Part shown: positions 7,064 to 15,355 of the stretch, piece by piece | Layout of the letters: each line of letters starts with the position of its first letter | How positions within the stretch are numbered: position 1 is the stretch's first letter | Assembly: GCA_036443405.1 (NCBI GenBank) | Contig: JAZFYD010000249.1 | Span: 1-64,000, forward strand | DNA: 64,000 nucleotides | Source: JAZFYD01 sp036443405 | GTDB lineage: Bacteria > Planctomycetota > PLA2 | Direction of reading: 5' to 3' | Made by a program: the position numbers and the translations under genes | Notes under the pieces: generated by a model | What the model saw: only the letters and a program-made list of their open reading frames with translations | Database searches by the model: none | Told to the model about the DNA's origin: nothing

Positions 7064-8545
7064 ATGGCGCGCGTGCTGGCGTTCGTTCTCCTCGCTCTAG
7101 GCGGAAGTTGTTCTACGGCGTGGGCCCAGGACGACGCCCCGCAGGAGGAACCCGTGGACACCGAGACGCCGGCGACGGACGCCGCCGAGGTGGACACCGT
7201 CGAGGGCGTCTCCACCGAGGAAGAGCTGGCAGCGATGGAAACCGGGCGGGAGAAGGCACTCGAGTGGGAAGTCGAGGGCTACCTCAACAATCGCTGGCGG
7301 TACCAAAACGCGGACGGGGAGAACAAATTCATCTGGTTCTTGGATCTAGCAGCCGACTTCGTCCACAAGGGCGGCGACCTCCCTGGTCGCGTCCGTGTGA
7401 ACGGGCGGCTCGTCGCGCAATCGGGATCCGACGTTGGCGATCTTCTGTACAACACGTGGGACACGTTCAGCGGCGCGGTGAACGGCCGCCTTTACGAGCT
7501 GTACGTGCAAACCGAGTCCAAGGGCAACGTGAACGGGAGGCTCGGACGCATGTTCTACGAGGAAGGCACCTGGATGCACTTCGACGGCGGACGCCTTGAC
7601 CTCGATCTGAAGGATACGTCGCCCGGACTGCAGGCCTACCTCGTCGGCGGCGTACCCGTCCGGTTTGGGGACAACAACAACCGCAACGGGAACTGGCTCG
7701 TCGGCGGCGTCTTCAAGGGCCAGATCGAGACCCCGCGGACGCGCTGGCGGCTCGAATATCTGCACATCTCCGAGGAGTTCGAGGGCATCAACGACCCCGT
7801 CGTCGATCCCGTCTCGCAGCCGGTCTCGCTGCCGGCGGAGCAGTTCGACGACGACTGGATGGGAGCGACTATCTGGCACCGGACCGAAGACAAGCGGCTG
7901 AGCCTGTTCGGACGGCTCTCGACGCTCAACTGGCAGTTGAACGAACTCCACCTGCGCGGTCGCTGGCGCACCGACGACGGCAAGTGGACCGTGCTAGGGG
8001 AGTGGTATCAGATGTTCGAACGGCTCATTGACGTCGTGAACGACCTCACGCCGTATGTGCCGATGCTCGGCTCCTACGAGCCCTTCGGACGCCTCACCGG
8101 CCGCGTCACCTACCGTGATCCGAAGTGGATCGCCCAAGCGGGCCTCTCCTACCGGACGCTGCTCGACGACGGCATCGAGAGCCTCTTCAACCACGAGTAC
8201 GTCAACTACTACTTCACCTTCACGCGCCTCGATCTGGAGCAAGGCAAGCTCGACGCGACGTTCACGGCGACCGGCTACAGCACCGATCAGAACGAGACCC
8301 ACGCCGTCGGCGGCAGCCTGGACTACCGGCTGCAAGTGGACTTGACGCTCAGCACGGGACTGGACTACTCCCTCTGGAAGTACGACTATTTCCGCGACAC
8401 GGAGCACGAGGACGTCTGGTCCTTCTGGTTCCGTACACAGTGGAAGTTCAAGCAGAACACGACCGTGGAGGGCTTCGTTGAGATCGACGACGATCGGTTC
8501 GCGACCTATACTACTCTCGGCTTGCGGGTGACTTTGAGGTTCTGA
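7064..8545 (+). CDS. Outer-membrane beta-barrel protein of the cytochrome operon (porin-like)
   Basis: A 493-residue protein with a signal peptide ending near AWAQ. An acidic linker (to about residue 70) precedes a long series of short alternating amphipathic strands rich in W, Y and R, ending LRVTLRF. The terminal aromatic residue is the outer-membrane assembly signal of BamA-dependent barrels. There are no haem motifs. It sits 2 bases after the quinol-oxidase-like gene and overlaps the 15-haem cytochrome gene by one base. By analogy with MtrB/OmbB porin-cytochrome conduits it could be the sheath through which haems cross the outer membrane. It is shorter than MtrB (about 690 residues), and no sequence similarity to MtrB can be claimed by eye. 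Confidence 0.75.
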   Translation: MARVLAFVLLALGGSCSTAWAQDDAPQEEPVDTETPATDAAEVDTVEGVSTEEELAAMETGREKALEWEVEGYLNNRWRYQNADGENKFIWFLDLAADFVHKGGDLPGRVRVNGRLVAQSGSDVGDLLYNTWDTFSGAVNGRLYELYVQTESKGNVNGRLGRMFYEEGTWMHFDGGRLDLDLKDTSPGLQAYLVGGVPVRFGDNNNRNGNWLVGGVFKGQIETPRTRWRLEYLHISEEFEGINDPVVDPVSQPVSLPAEQFDDDWMGATIWHRTEDKRLSLFGRLSTLNWQLNELHLRGRWRTDDGKWTVLGEWYQMFERLIDVVNDLTPYVPMLGSYEPFGRLTGRVTYRDPKWIAQAGLSYRTLLDDGIESLFNHEYVNYYFTFTRLDLEQGKLDATFTATGYSTDQNETHAVGGSLDYRLQVDLTLSTGLDYSLWKYDYFRDTEHEDVWSFWFRTQWKFKQNTTVEGFVEIDDDRFATYTTLGLRVTLRF

Positions 8546-9696
8546 TGGAGCGGCTCCGCGTACTCCTCGCTCTTCTACTCGCGGTCGCCGCGTGCAACCG
8601 CCAGGCGAACCGCCCCGCGGCGGAGCCCGAGCCTCCGCGGCCGACGGTGAATCACGCACTGCATCTCTCCCGGGACCTGGTCTGCGCCGACTGCCACGAC
8701 CCCGACGAGACCGGCACGCCGGTCATACCCGCGGCGGAGACCTGCTTCGAGTGCCATGAGGAGGATCTGACGGCCGAGAGCGAGGCCGTCCGCGCCTACT
8801 TCGACGCGGCGAAACAAGGCGACGGCGGCTACCGCTTCACGCGGCCGGCCTACTGGTACGACATCGTCGTGAACCACAAGTCCCACGGGAAGTCCGACGT
8901 CTCGTGCGCCGACTGCCACGGCGAACCGCTCGAGACGGCGTTCCCCCGCCCCGCGCCGCTGCCGCTGATGAACACCTGCATGGGCTGCCATACGCAGCGC
9001 GGCGCGAGCAACGCGTGCGCAACTTGCCATACCGAGACGAACCAGTCCAAGCGCCCGCCGAGCCACGACCGCGCGTTCAAGAACAACCACGGACATGCCG
9101 CGCCGCGGCTCTGGCGCAACGGCCGCGGAGAGAGCTGTGCGATCTGTCACGAGGTTCCGCAGAACTGCAACTCCTGCCACAAGGCGGTGCAGCCGAAGTC
9201 GCACCGGACCCGCGCCTTCAAGAACACCCACGGTACGGACCTCGACTCGTGGGATTCGCCCTGGGACCAGGTCTCCTGCTCGTTGTGCCACGAGCGGCAG
9301 AGCTGCGTGCGCTGCCACCAGGTCGCGAAGCCGAAGTCGCACACGCGGCCCTTCGAGCGGCGGTTGCACGGCATCGCGGCGGAGATCGAGCGCGCGAGCT
9401 GCATGGTCTGCCACAAGCAGGACTCCTGCGTGCGCTGCCACCAGCAGCAAGAGCCGATCAGCCATCGCGGCCAGTGGGGCACCGGCCAGCAGTCGCACTG
9501 CATGGCGTGTCACGAGCCGCTGACCGCCACGGGTTGCTTTACCTGTCACAAGCAGACCCTCGGCCATCTTCAGGCGACGCCGCTGCCCGCAGACCAGGTT
9601 CACAACACGTCCACGGATCCGAGCGGTTGCGAGCAATGTCATCTCGTCGTGCCCCATTTTGACAGCGGCGGACGGTGCCGGAGCTGCCACCGATGA
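8545..9696 (+). CDS. Pentadecahaem c-type cytochrome lipoprotein
   Basis: A 383-residue protein with 15 CXXCH motifs, one haem per about 25 residues, a packing density typical of electron-wire cytochromes. The N-terminus is a lipoprotein signal with the modified Cys at position 17 (LLAVAAC). Paired motifs recur in the middle (CMGCH/CATCH, CAICH/CNSCH, CSLCH/CVRCH, CMVCH/CVRCH), with PKSH linkers after several pairs, which suggests internal duplication of a dihaem unit. The start overlaps the barrel gene stop by one base and the stop overlaps the next start by four, so translation is coupled. It could thread the barrel or dock on it; which membrane face the lipid tail is on is unknown. Confidence 0.85.
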   Translation: MERLRVLLALLLAVAACNRQANRPAAEPEPPRPTVNHALHLSRDLVCADCHDPDETGTPVIPAAETCFECHEEDLTAESEAVRAYFDAAKQGDGGYRFTRPAYWYDIVVNHKSHGKSDVSCADCHGEPLETAFPRPAPLPLMNTCMGCHTQRGASNACATCHTETNQSKRPPSHDRAFKNNHGHAAPRLWRNGRGESCAICHEVPQNCNSCHKAVQPKSHRTRAFKNTHGTDLDSWDSPWDQVSCSLCHERQSCVRCHQVAKPKSHTRPFERRLHGIAAEIERASCMVCHKQDSCVRCHQQQEPISHRGQWGTGQQSHCMACHEPLTATGCFTCHKQTLGHLQATPLPADQVHNTSTDPSGCEQCHLVVPHFDSGGRCRSCHR

Positions 9697-11210
9697 GAAA
9701 CCGGCTGTTGTGCATCTGGCTAGGCGTCGCTCTGTGGGGCGCCGCCTGCTCGCATGACAATCCGGCGTTCCCGATCCTGCTCGACCCTACGCCCTTCGAG
9801 GCCCAGACCGAGGGCCGGATCGAGACCGACGCGTTCCGCGACACCGTGGATACGGGCAGCGCGACCCAGTTCGAGTGGACCGCGTCGGGCGCTGTCGGAT
9901 TCGGCTGGACCCTCCAAACGCCCGACGGCTCCACGGCGGCGCTCGACAATCCGTTCGCGGCGCAGCCGATGTTCGTTCCCGATGTCGACGGACGGTATCT
10001 GGTTTCCGCGGACATCACGTTCAGCGACGGCAGCTCGGCATCGGAGACCCGGCGGATCACCGCAGGCACTTCCATCTCAGCCGCAGCCTGCACACCGTGC
10101 CACGTCGCGCGCGCCAACGATGTTGCGAACTCCGGCCACGCGAACTGCGAACGCTGCCATGGCCCGGGAAGCGAGCACAACAGCGACCCGCGCAACATCG
10201 CCAACTCGTTGCGGGCGGGCGTCTGCCAGGGTTGCCACCCCGGCTCGGCTACCCAGTGGAGGAACTCGCCCCACTCCGCCGAACCGTTCTCGTTCGTGCT
10301 GGCCCGCGAGGATTGCCAGAGGTGCCACACGGGCCGCGGATTCATCCGCGAGACGCGCGGCCAGGCGTTCGAGGCAGATCCGCCCGGCGCGGTCGGCGCG
10401 ACCTGCGGCGCCTGCCACGAGCCTCACAGCAACCGGAACGAGCCCCGCCTACGCATCTTCGGCAACGTGCAACTCACGTCCCGAGGCGAATTCAACTTCG
10501 GGCGCGCCGCCGCTTGCGGCACGTGCCATCAGAGCACGGTCGCCGACCCGCTAGCGCACACGGCCACGAGCCACCGGTTCACGTTCGCGGTCCACGCCAA
10601 CATGATCGCCACGCGCGGAGCCGTCGAGTACGGCATGAGCTTCTCCAGCTCGTTCCACGCAACGACGGTCATGCGGCTGCGCTCCTTCACGGGGGATCCG
10701 AACGATTCCGACACCCCGGATTCCTGCGTGATCTGCCACATGGCGCCGTCGGGCGCCTCCACGCGGCCGGACGAGATGGGCGAGCATGCGCTCGTGTTGC
10801 GGATCAACGCCGAGGAACTGGCCATCGGCAACTGCGACCGCTGCCACGCCGGGCTGAGCACCTTCGACCGGAACATCGGCAAGGACTATGACGGGGACGG
10901 CGTGGCGCGCGGCGTTCAGACCGAGGTGCGCAGCCTGATCGAGATCCTGTTCCAGGCGCTGCGGGCCGCGGACGTGAACAACGCGCTGGACCGGCCCGGC
11001 GGCGCGAATACGGAGGTCGACATCGATCCCGACCTCTCGCTGACGACGCCCGAACTGCGGCAGGCGGTCTGGAATTACAACTTCAACGTCAACGACGGGT
11101 CCGCGGGGATTCACAACACGAAGTACGCCGTACAGCTGCTCCAGCGCACCTACTCACAGATCACCGGACGCGAGTTCGCGAACGACTTCCCGCTCGCGGA
11201 TATTGAATGA
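9693..11210 (+). CDS. Octahaem c-type cytochrome lipoprotein with PKD-like N-terminal domain
   Basis: A 505-residue lipoprotein (Cys19 after GVALWGAA). An Ig/PKD-like beta domain (about residues 45-120) comes first. Eight CXXCH motifs follow (CTPCH, CERCH, CQGCH, CQRCH, CGACH, CGTCH, CVICH, CDRCH). The C-terminal module begins KDYDGDG, a calcium-loop-like motif, and has a helical end with WNYNFNV. I chose the ATG at 9693 because it overlaps the previous stop in ATGA; an ATG 18 bases earlier would spoil the signal peptide. The adhesion-like domain and lipid anchor fit an outer-surface or outer-leaflet cytochrome. The terminal module recurs twice in the next gene. Confidence 0.82.
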   Translation: MRNRLLCIWLGVALWGAACSHDNPAFPILLDPTPFEAQTEGRIETDAFRDTVDTGSATQFEWTASGAVGFGWTLQTPDGSTAALDNPFAAQPMFVPDVDGRYLVSADITFSDGSSASETRRITAGTSISAAACTPCHVARANDVANSGHANCERCHGPGSEHNSDPRNIANSLRAGVCQGCHPGSATQWRNSPHSAEPFSFVLAREDCQRCHTGRGFIRETRGQAFEADPPGAVGATCGACHEPHSNRNEPRLRIFGNVQLTSRGEFNFGRAAACGTCHQSTVADPLAHTATSHRFTFAVHANMIATRGAVEYGMSFSSSFHATTVMRLRSFTGDPNDSDTPDSCVICHMAPSGASTRPDEMGEHALVLRINAEELAIGNCDRCHAGLSTFDRNIGKDYDGDGVARGVQTEVRSLIEILFQALRAADVNNALDRPGGANTEVDIDPDLSLTTPELRQAVWNYNFNVNDGSAGIHNTKYAVQLLQRTYSQITGREFANDFPLADIE

Positions 11211-11223
11211 ACGGAGGGTGACC

Positions 11224-13629
11224 ATGCGGCTTTCACTCATGCTCGCAGGCCTCGCGTTGTTTCTCCCGGGCTGCAACGACGACAACGTTGGGGTTCCGGT
11301 GGTCGTAGTTTCCGGCCAGTCCGCCGTCACGCTCGGGCGGACCGAGCAGCTAACCGCGACGACGAGGAACGCCAGCGACACCGGATATCTCTGGTCGACC
11401 TCGGACCCCGTAGTCGCGGGCATCGACCAGTCCGGCGTAGTCACCGGGCGTGCCACCGGCCAGGCCATGATCACCGCCACGGGGAACCGTACGAGCGCTC
11501 TCGGTAGCCTGCTCGTGACCGTGAGCGCCGTTCCCGGCACCGGCGCGCCCTTCGAGGACGAGTGGGGCAACTCCCCGCACAACGACATCACGTCCGAGGC
11601 CTTCGCGCGCTGGACGGGCCCGATCTCGACCTCCTGCGCGAAGTGCCATTCGACCCACGGGTTCCGAGACTTCCTCGGAGACGACGGTTCCACGCCGGGA
11701 CAGGTGGACCAAGCCGCCGCGATCGGGTCCACCGTGGAGTGCGCCGCCTGCCACAATGCGGCCTCGGCCGGATGGGACACGATGGCGTTTCCGAGCGGCG
11801 CCGTGATTCCGAACAATTTCGCGCCGGACGCACTCGGGCGCGAGGCAACTTGCATGGAGTGCCACCAGGGCCGGGCCTCGACGGTAACCGTGGACGACGC
11901 GATCGCCGGCGCTGCGCCCGCCGACGACGACACCGTCATGCCCGGAGTAGGTGCGATCGACGTGCACTATCTGCCCGGCGCGGCCACGTTCTACGCCGGG
12001 CTCGCCCGCGGCGCGTACGTCTACGCAGGTGAACGGTACGACATCCTGTGGCGTCACGTTCCCGGCTACGACAACTGCCAGGGCTGTCACGAGCCGCACG
12101 GGACCAACATCCGATTGAACGACTGCGCGCAATGCCACAACGTCTCGACCATGCAAGACCTCCGCGACATCCGGATGGAGTCGTCGAAGACCCGGGACTA
12201 CGACGGCGACGGCAACCTCATCGAGGGCGTGTACTTCGAAGTCGAAGGGGTGAAGGCGCTGCTCCTCGCCGCGATCCAGGAGTACGCCCGCGAGGTCGTC
12301 GGCCAGGCGATCGCATACGACGGCCGCTGGCGCAACGACGATAACGACAACGGCATCGTCGACACGGGCGAGACGACTTCGTTCTCGATGTTCACGCCGC
12401 GCCTGCTGAAGGCGACCTACAACTACAACTACGCCGAGCGCGACGGCGGCGCGTACGCCCACAACGCCAAGTTCATGATCCAGTGTCTGCGCGACGGGAT
12501 CGACGACCTGAACATGGCGATCACGAACAAGATTGATGTCTCCGCCGCGGACCGGAACGACCGCGGCCACTTCGACTCCACGGAGGAGGCGTTCCGGCAC
12601 TGGGACAGCTCGGGTACGGTGCCGGCGTCGTGCGCAAAGTGCCACAGCGCCTCGAGAGGTCTTGAGCAGTTCCTCGAAACCGGCGGAACCGGCGACCAGC
12701 CGGCTTCAAACGGGTTCGAATGCGCCGTCTGCCACACGACGTTCAACACGTTCGAGACGCGGCGTATCCTCCAGGTCACGTTCCCCGGAGGCAAGATGAC
12801 GCCGATGCTCGATCCGGGGACGCCGACAGACGACCCCGAGATGCAGGCCAACACCTGCATCCAGTGCCACCAGGGCCGCACGTCGAAAAAGGACATCGAC
12901 GACGCGATCGATGCCTTCATCGACGATCCTGCGGCCAACCCGCTCGGCTTCCTGAACATCCACAACCTCGCCGCCGCGGCGACGCTGTTCGGCACGGACG
13001 CGATGGTCGGCTACGAGTACGACGGGAACACGTATCGGGCGAAGTTCGGACACTTCAGTGCCGAGTCGTCGGCCTGCGTTTTCTGCCACAGCCCGCTGAA
13101 CACCCAGCACACCTTCTTGCCGAACGACAACCTCAACACGTGCAACGGCTGTCACCAGGATCTGGACGGATCGCCACTGACGGACGTGAAGAACATCCGG
13201 CGCAACCGGAACGACGACTACAACGGCAACGGCCTCTTCCCCGGCTCGGGCGCCGGCAACGAGATCCTCAACGACGAGTTGCAACCGATCGCCGCGGCGC
13301 TACTCCTCGCGATCCAGGACTACGCGGAGAACACGGGTACCGGATCGGAGGGCCAGACGCGCGCCCAGGATCCCATCGTCCATTGCCCGGACACCTTCCC
13401 GTACTACTTCAAGGACACGAACAACAACGGAACATGCGACGCGGGCGAGAACAACTTCGGGAACCGTTACACGGACTGGGACGGTGACCTGCTGAGGGCC
13501 ACCCATAACTACCAGCACAGCCAGAAGGAACCCGGGGCCTGGGCTCACAACTTCTTCTACATCCTGCAGCTGGTCATCGACTCCATCGACGACCTCGGAG
13601 GCGACACGGACGATTACACGCGCCCCTAG
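11224..13629 (+). CDS. Decahaem c-type cytochrome lipoprotein with BIG2-like domain and internal duplication
   Basis: About 801 residues. The start at 11224 is preferred over an ATG at 11203 because GGAGGG lies 5-6 bases before it and a lipoprotein signal (Cys17, LFLPGC) follows at once. A bacterial Ig-like (BIG2) domain spans about residues 25-105 (LWSTSDPVVAGID, GVVTGRATGQAMITA). The rest consists of two tandem halves of five haems each. Each half contains CAKCHS, CAxCH, CxxCHQGR, a pair of further CXXCH motifs, a DYDGDG or DYNGNG calcium-like loop, and a C-terminal helix after (T)YNYN or THNYQ. It is the last gene of the operon and probably the terminal surface reductase or oxidase; the partner is unknown. 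Confidence 0.83.
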   Translation: MRLSLMLAGLALFLPGCNDDNVGVPVVVVSGQSAVTLGRTEQLTATTRNASDTGYLWSTSDPVVAGIDQSGVVTGRATGQAMITATGNRTSALGSLLVTVSAVPGTGAPFEDEWGNSPHNDITSEAFARWTGPISTSCAKCHSTHGFRDFLGDDGSTPGQVDQAAAIGSTVECAACHNAASAGWDTMAFPSGAVIPNNFAPDALGREATCMECHQGRASTVTVDDAIAGAAPADDDTVMPGVGAIDVHYLPGAATFYAGLARGAYVYAGERYDILWRHVPGYDNCQGCHEPHGTNIRLNDCAQCHNVSTMQDLRDIRMESSKTRDYDGDGNLIEGVYFEVEGVKALLLAAIQEYAREVVGQAIAYDGRWRNDDNDNGIVDTGETTSFSMFTPRLLKATYNYNYAERDGGAYAHNAKFMIQCLRDGIDDLNMAITNKIDVSAADRNDRGHFDSTEEAFRHWDSSGTVPASCAKCHSASRGLEQFLETGGTGDQPASNGFECAVCHTTFNTFETRRILQVTFPGGKMTPMLDPGTPTDDPEMQANTCIQCHQGRTSKKDIDDAIDAFIDDPAANPLGFLNIHNLAAAATLFGTDAMVGYEYDGNTYRAKFGHFSAESSACVFCHSPLNTQHTFLPNDNLNTCNGCHQDLDGSPLTDVKNIRRNRNDDYNGNGLFPGSGAGNEILNDELQPIAAALLLAIQDYAENTGTGSEGQTRAQDPIVHCPDTFPYYFKDTNNNGTCDAGENNFGNRYTDWDGDLLRATHNYQHSQKEPGAWAHNFFYILQLVIDSIDDLGGDTDDYTRP

Positions 13630-13813
13630 AGGGCCACCCTGTACCTGCGCGGCGAGAAGCGCCGCACGAGGAGGCCTCGGTCGACAGGTCGGGCCCCGTT
13701 GTGGCTCGTTCTCCCGCGCGGTCCGGCTCCACTGCGGCCATTCTTCCCACGGTTCGCCTTTGCGCACGGCCGCGCGCGATAGTAAAACGGCCCTCCACAA
13801 AAGGAGTGCCGAC

Positions 13814-15355
13814 ATGAGCGGATTCGTACGGACGTGCGTTTGTTGCGTGGCTATTCTCGTTGCCTTTTCCGGGGTTGCCTCGGCGCAGGACAAAAAGCCG
13901 AACATCCTCGTCATCTGGGGCGATGACATCGGCCAGGGCAACATCAGCGCCTACACGAAGGGCGTGATGGGCTATCGCACGCCCAACATCGATCGTGTCG
14001 CCAAGGAGGGCATGATCTTTACCGACTACTACGCCGAGCAGAGCTGCACGGCGGGACGCTCCTCCTTCATCATGGGGCAGAGCGTCTTTCGCACGGGCCT
14101 CAGCAAGGTCGGCCTCCCAGGCGCGGACCTGGGCATGCAGAAAGAAGACCCCACGATCCCAGGATTGCTCAAGGCGCACGGCTACGCGTCGGGGCAGTTC
14201 GGCAAGAACCACCTGGGCGACAAGGACGCGCACCTGCCGACGAACCACGGCTTCGACGAGTTCCTCGGCAACCTCTATCACTTAAACGCCGAGGAGGAGC
14301 CGGAGAACGAGGACTACCCGAAGGGCGAGGATTTCCGCAAGCGGTTCGGACCGAGGGGCGTGATCAAGTCCTTCGCCGGCGGGACGATCGAGGACACCGG
14401 CCCGTTGACCAAGAAGCGCATGGAGACGATCGACGAAGAGACGATCTCCGCGGCGATCGACTTCATCAAGCGGCAGCACAAGGCGGGCAAGCCGTTTTTC
14501 TGCTGGTGGAACGGCACGCGCATGCACTTCCGGACCCACGTCAAGAAGTCGCTACGCGGCATCTCCGGCCAGGACGAGTACTCCGACGGCATGGTCGAGC
14601 ACGACATGCACGTCGGCCAGCTCCTCAAGGTGCTGGACGACCTCGGCATCGCCGACAACACGATCGTTTTCTACAGCACCGACAACGGTCCCCACCAGAA
14701 CACGTGGCCGGACGCGGGCACGACACCCTTCCGCAGCGAGAAGAACACCAACTGGGAGGGCGCCTACCGGGTGCCGGCGATGGTTCGCTGGCCGGGCAAG
14801 ATCAAGGCGGGCTCGGTCTCCAACGAGATCATGCACCACATGGACTGGCTGCCCACGTTCGTGGCTGCTGCGGGCGACGCCGATGTCAAGGCCAAGTTGC
14901 TCAAGGGCCACAAGGCCATGGGTCGCGACTACAAGGTCCATCTTGACGGCTACAACTTCCTGCCGCATCTGACCGGCGCGGCCAAGAAGGGCCCGCGCAA
15001 GGAGTTCTTCTACTTCACCGACGACGGCGATCTGGCATGCCTGCGCTACGAGGACTGGAAGGTGGTCTTCTTGGAGCAGCGCGCCACGGGAACGCTGTTG
15101 CTGTGGGCCAATCCCTTCACGGTCCTGCGCGTCCCCAAGATCTTCAATCTGCGTCGCGACCCGTACGAGCGGGCGGACCGGACTTCGAACCTGTACTACG
15201 AGTGGCTTATCGATCGCGTTTACCTGCTCACGCCGGCCCAGGTCATCGTGGGAGAGTTCCTTGAGACGTTCAAGGAGTACCCGCCGCGCCAGAAGGCCGC
15301 GAGCTTCGCGTTCGAGCGGGTCATGGAAAAACTCACCGAGGGCCGTGGTGGCTAA
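13814..15355 (+). CDS. Secreted arylsulfatase (sulfatase family)
   Basis: A 513-residue exported sulfatase that hydrolyses sulfate esters in the periplasm or outside the cell. The ATG at 13814 follows AAGGAG and begins a signal peptide ending ASAQ. The metal-binding start NILVIWGDDIG (Asp37/Asp38) is followed by the modification site CTAGR (Cys78). This site has Ala where the usual consensus CxPxR has Pro, a variant seen in a known sulfatase subgroup; Cys78 should become formylglycine. The conserved YSTDNG metal motif and the GQFGKNHLGD Lys/His region are present. A strong hairpin terminator-like structure follows the stop. The natural substrate cannot be read from sequence. Confidence 0.9.
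   Translation: MSGFVRTCVCCVAILVAFSGVASAQDKKPNILVIWGDDIGQGNISAYTKGVMGYRTPNIDRVAKEGMIFTDYYAEQSCTAGRSSFIMGQSVFRTGLSKVGLPGADLGMQKEDPTIPGLLKAHGYASGQFGKNHLGDKDAHLPTNHGFDEFLGNLYHLNAEEEPENEDYPKGEDFRKRFGPRGVIKSFAGGTIEDTGPLTKKRMETIDEETISAAIDFIKRQHKAGKPFFCWWNGTRMHFRTHVKKSLRGISGQDEYSDGMVEHDMHVGQLLKVLDDLGIADNTIVFYSTDNGPHQNTWPDAGTTPFRSEKNTNWEGAYRVPAMVRWPGKIKAGSVSNEIMHHMDWLPTFVAAAGDADVKAKLLKGHKAMGRDYKVHLDGYNFLPHLTGAAKKGPRKEFFYFTDDGDLACLRYEDWKVVFLEQRATGTLLLWANPFTVLRVPKIFNLRRDPYERADRTSNLYYEWLIDRVYLLTPAQVIVGEFLETFKEYPPRQKAASFAFERVMEKLTEGRGG

Noticed and set aside
13630..13813. Hairpin GCGGCG-AGAAG-CGCCGC after the cytochrome operon
   Set aside because: Only six pairs and no T-run; not separable from random high-GC folding.
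13814..15355. Loss of activity in the sulfatase because of CTAGR instead of CxPxR
   Set aside because: The Ala variant is known in an active-type sulfatase subgroup, and all other active-site motifs are intact.
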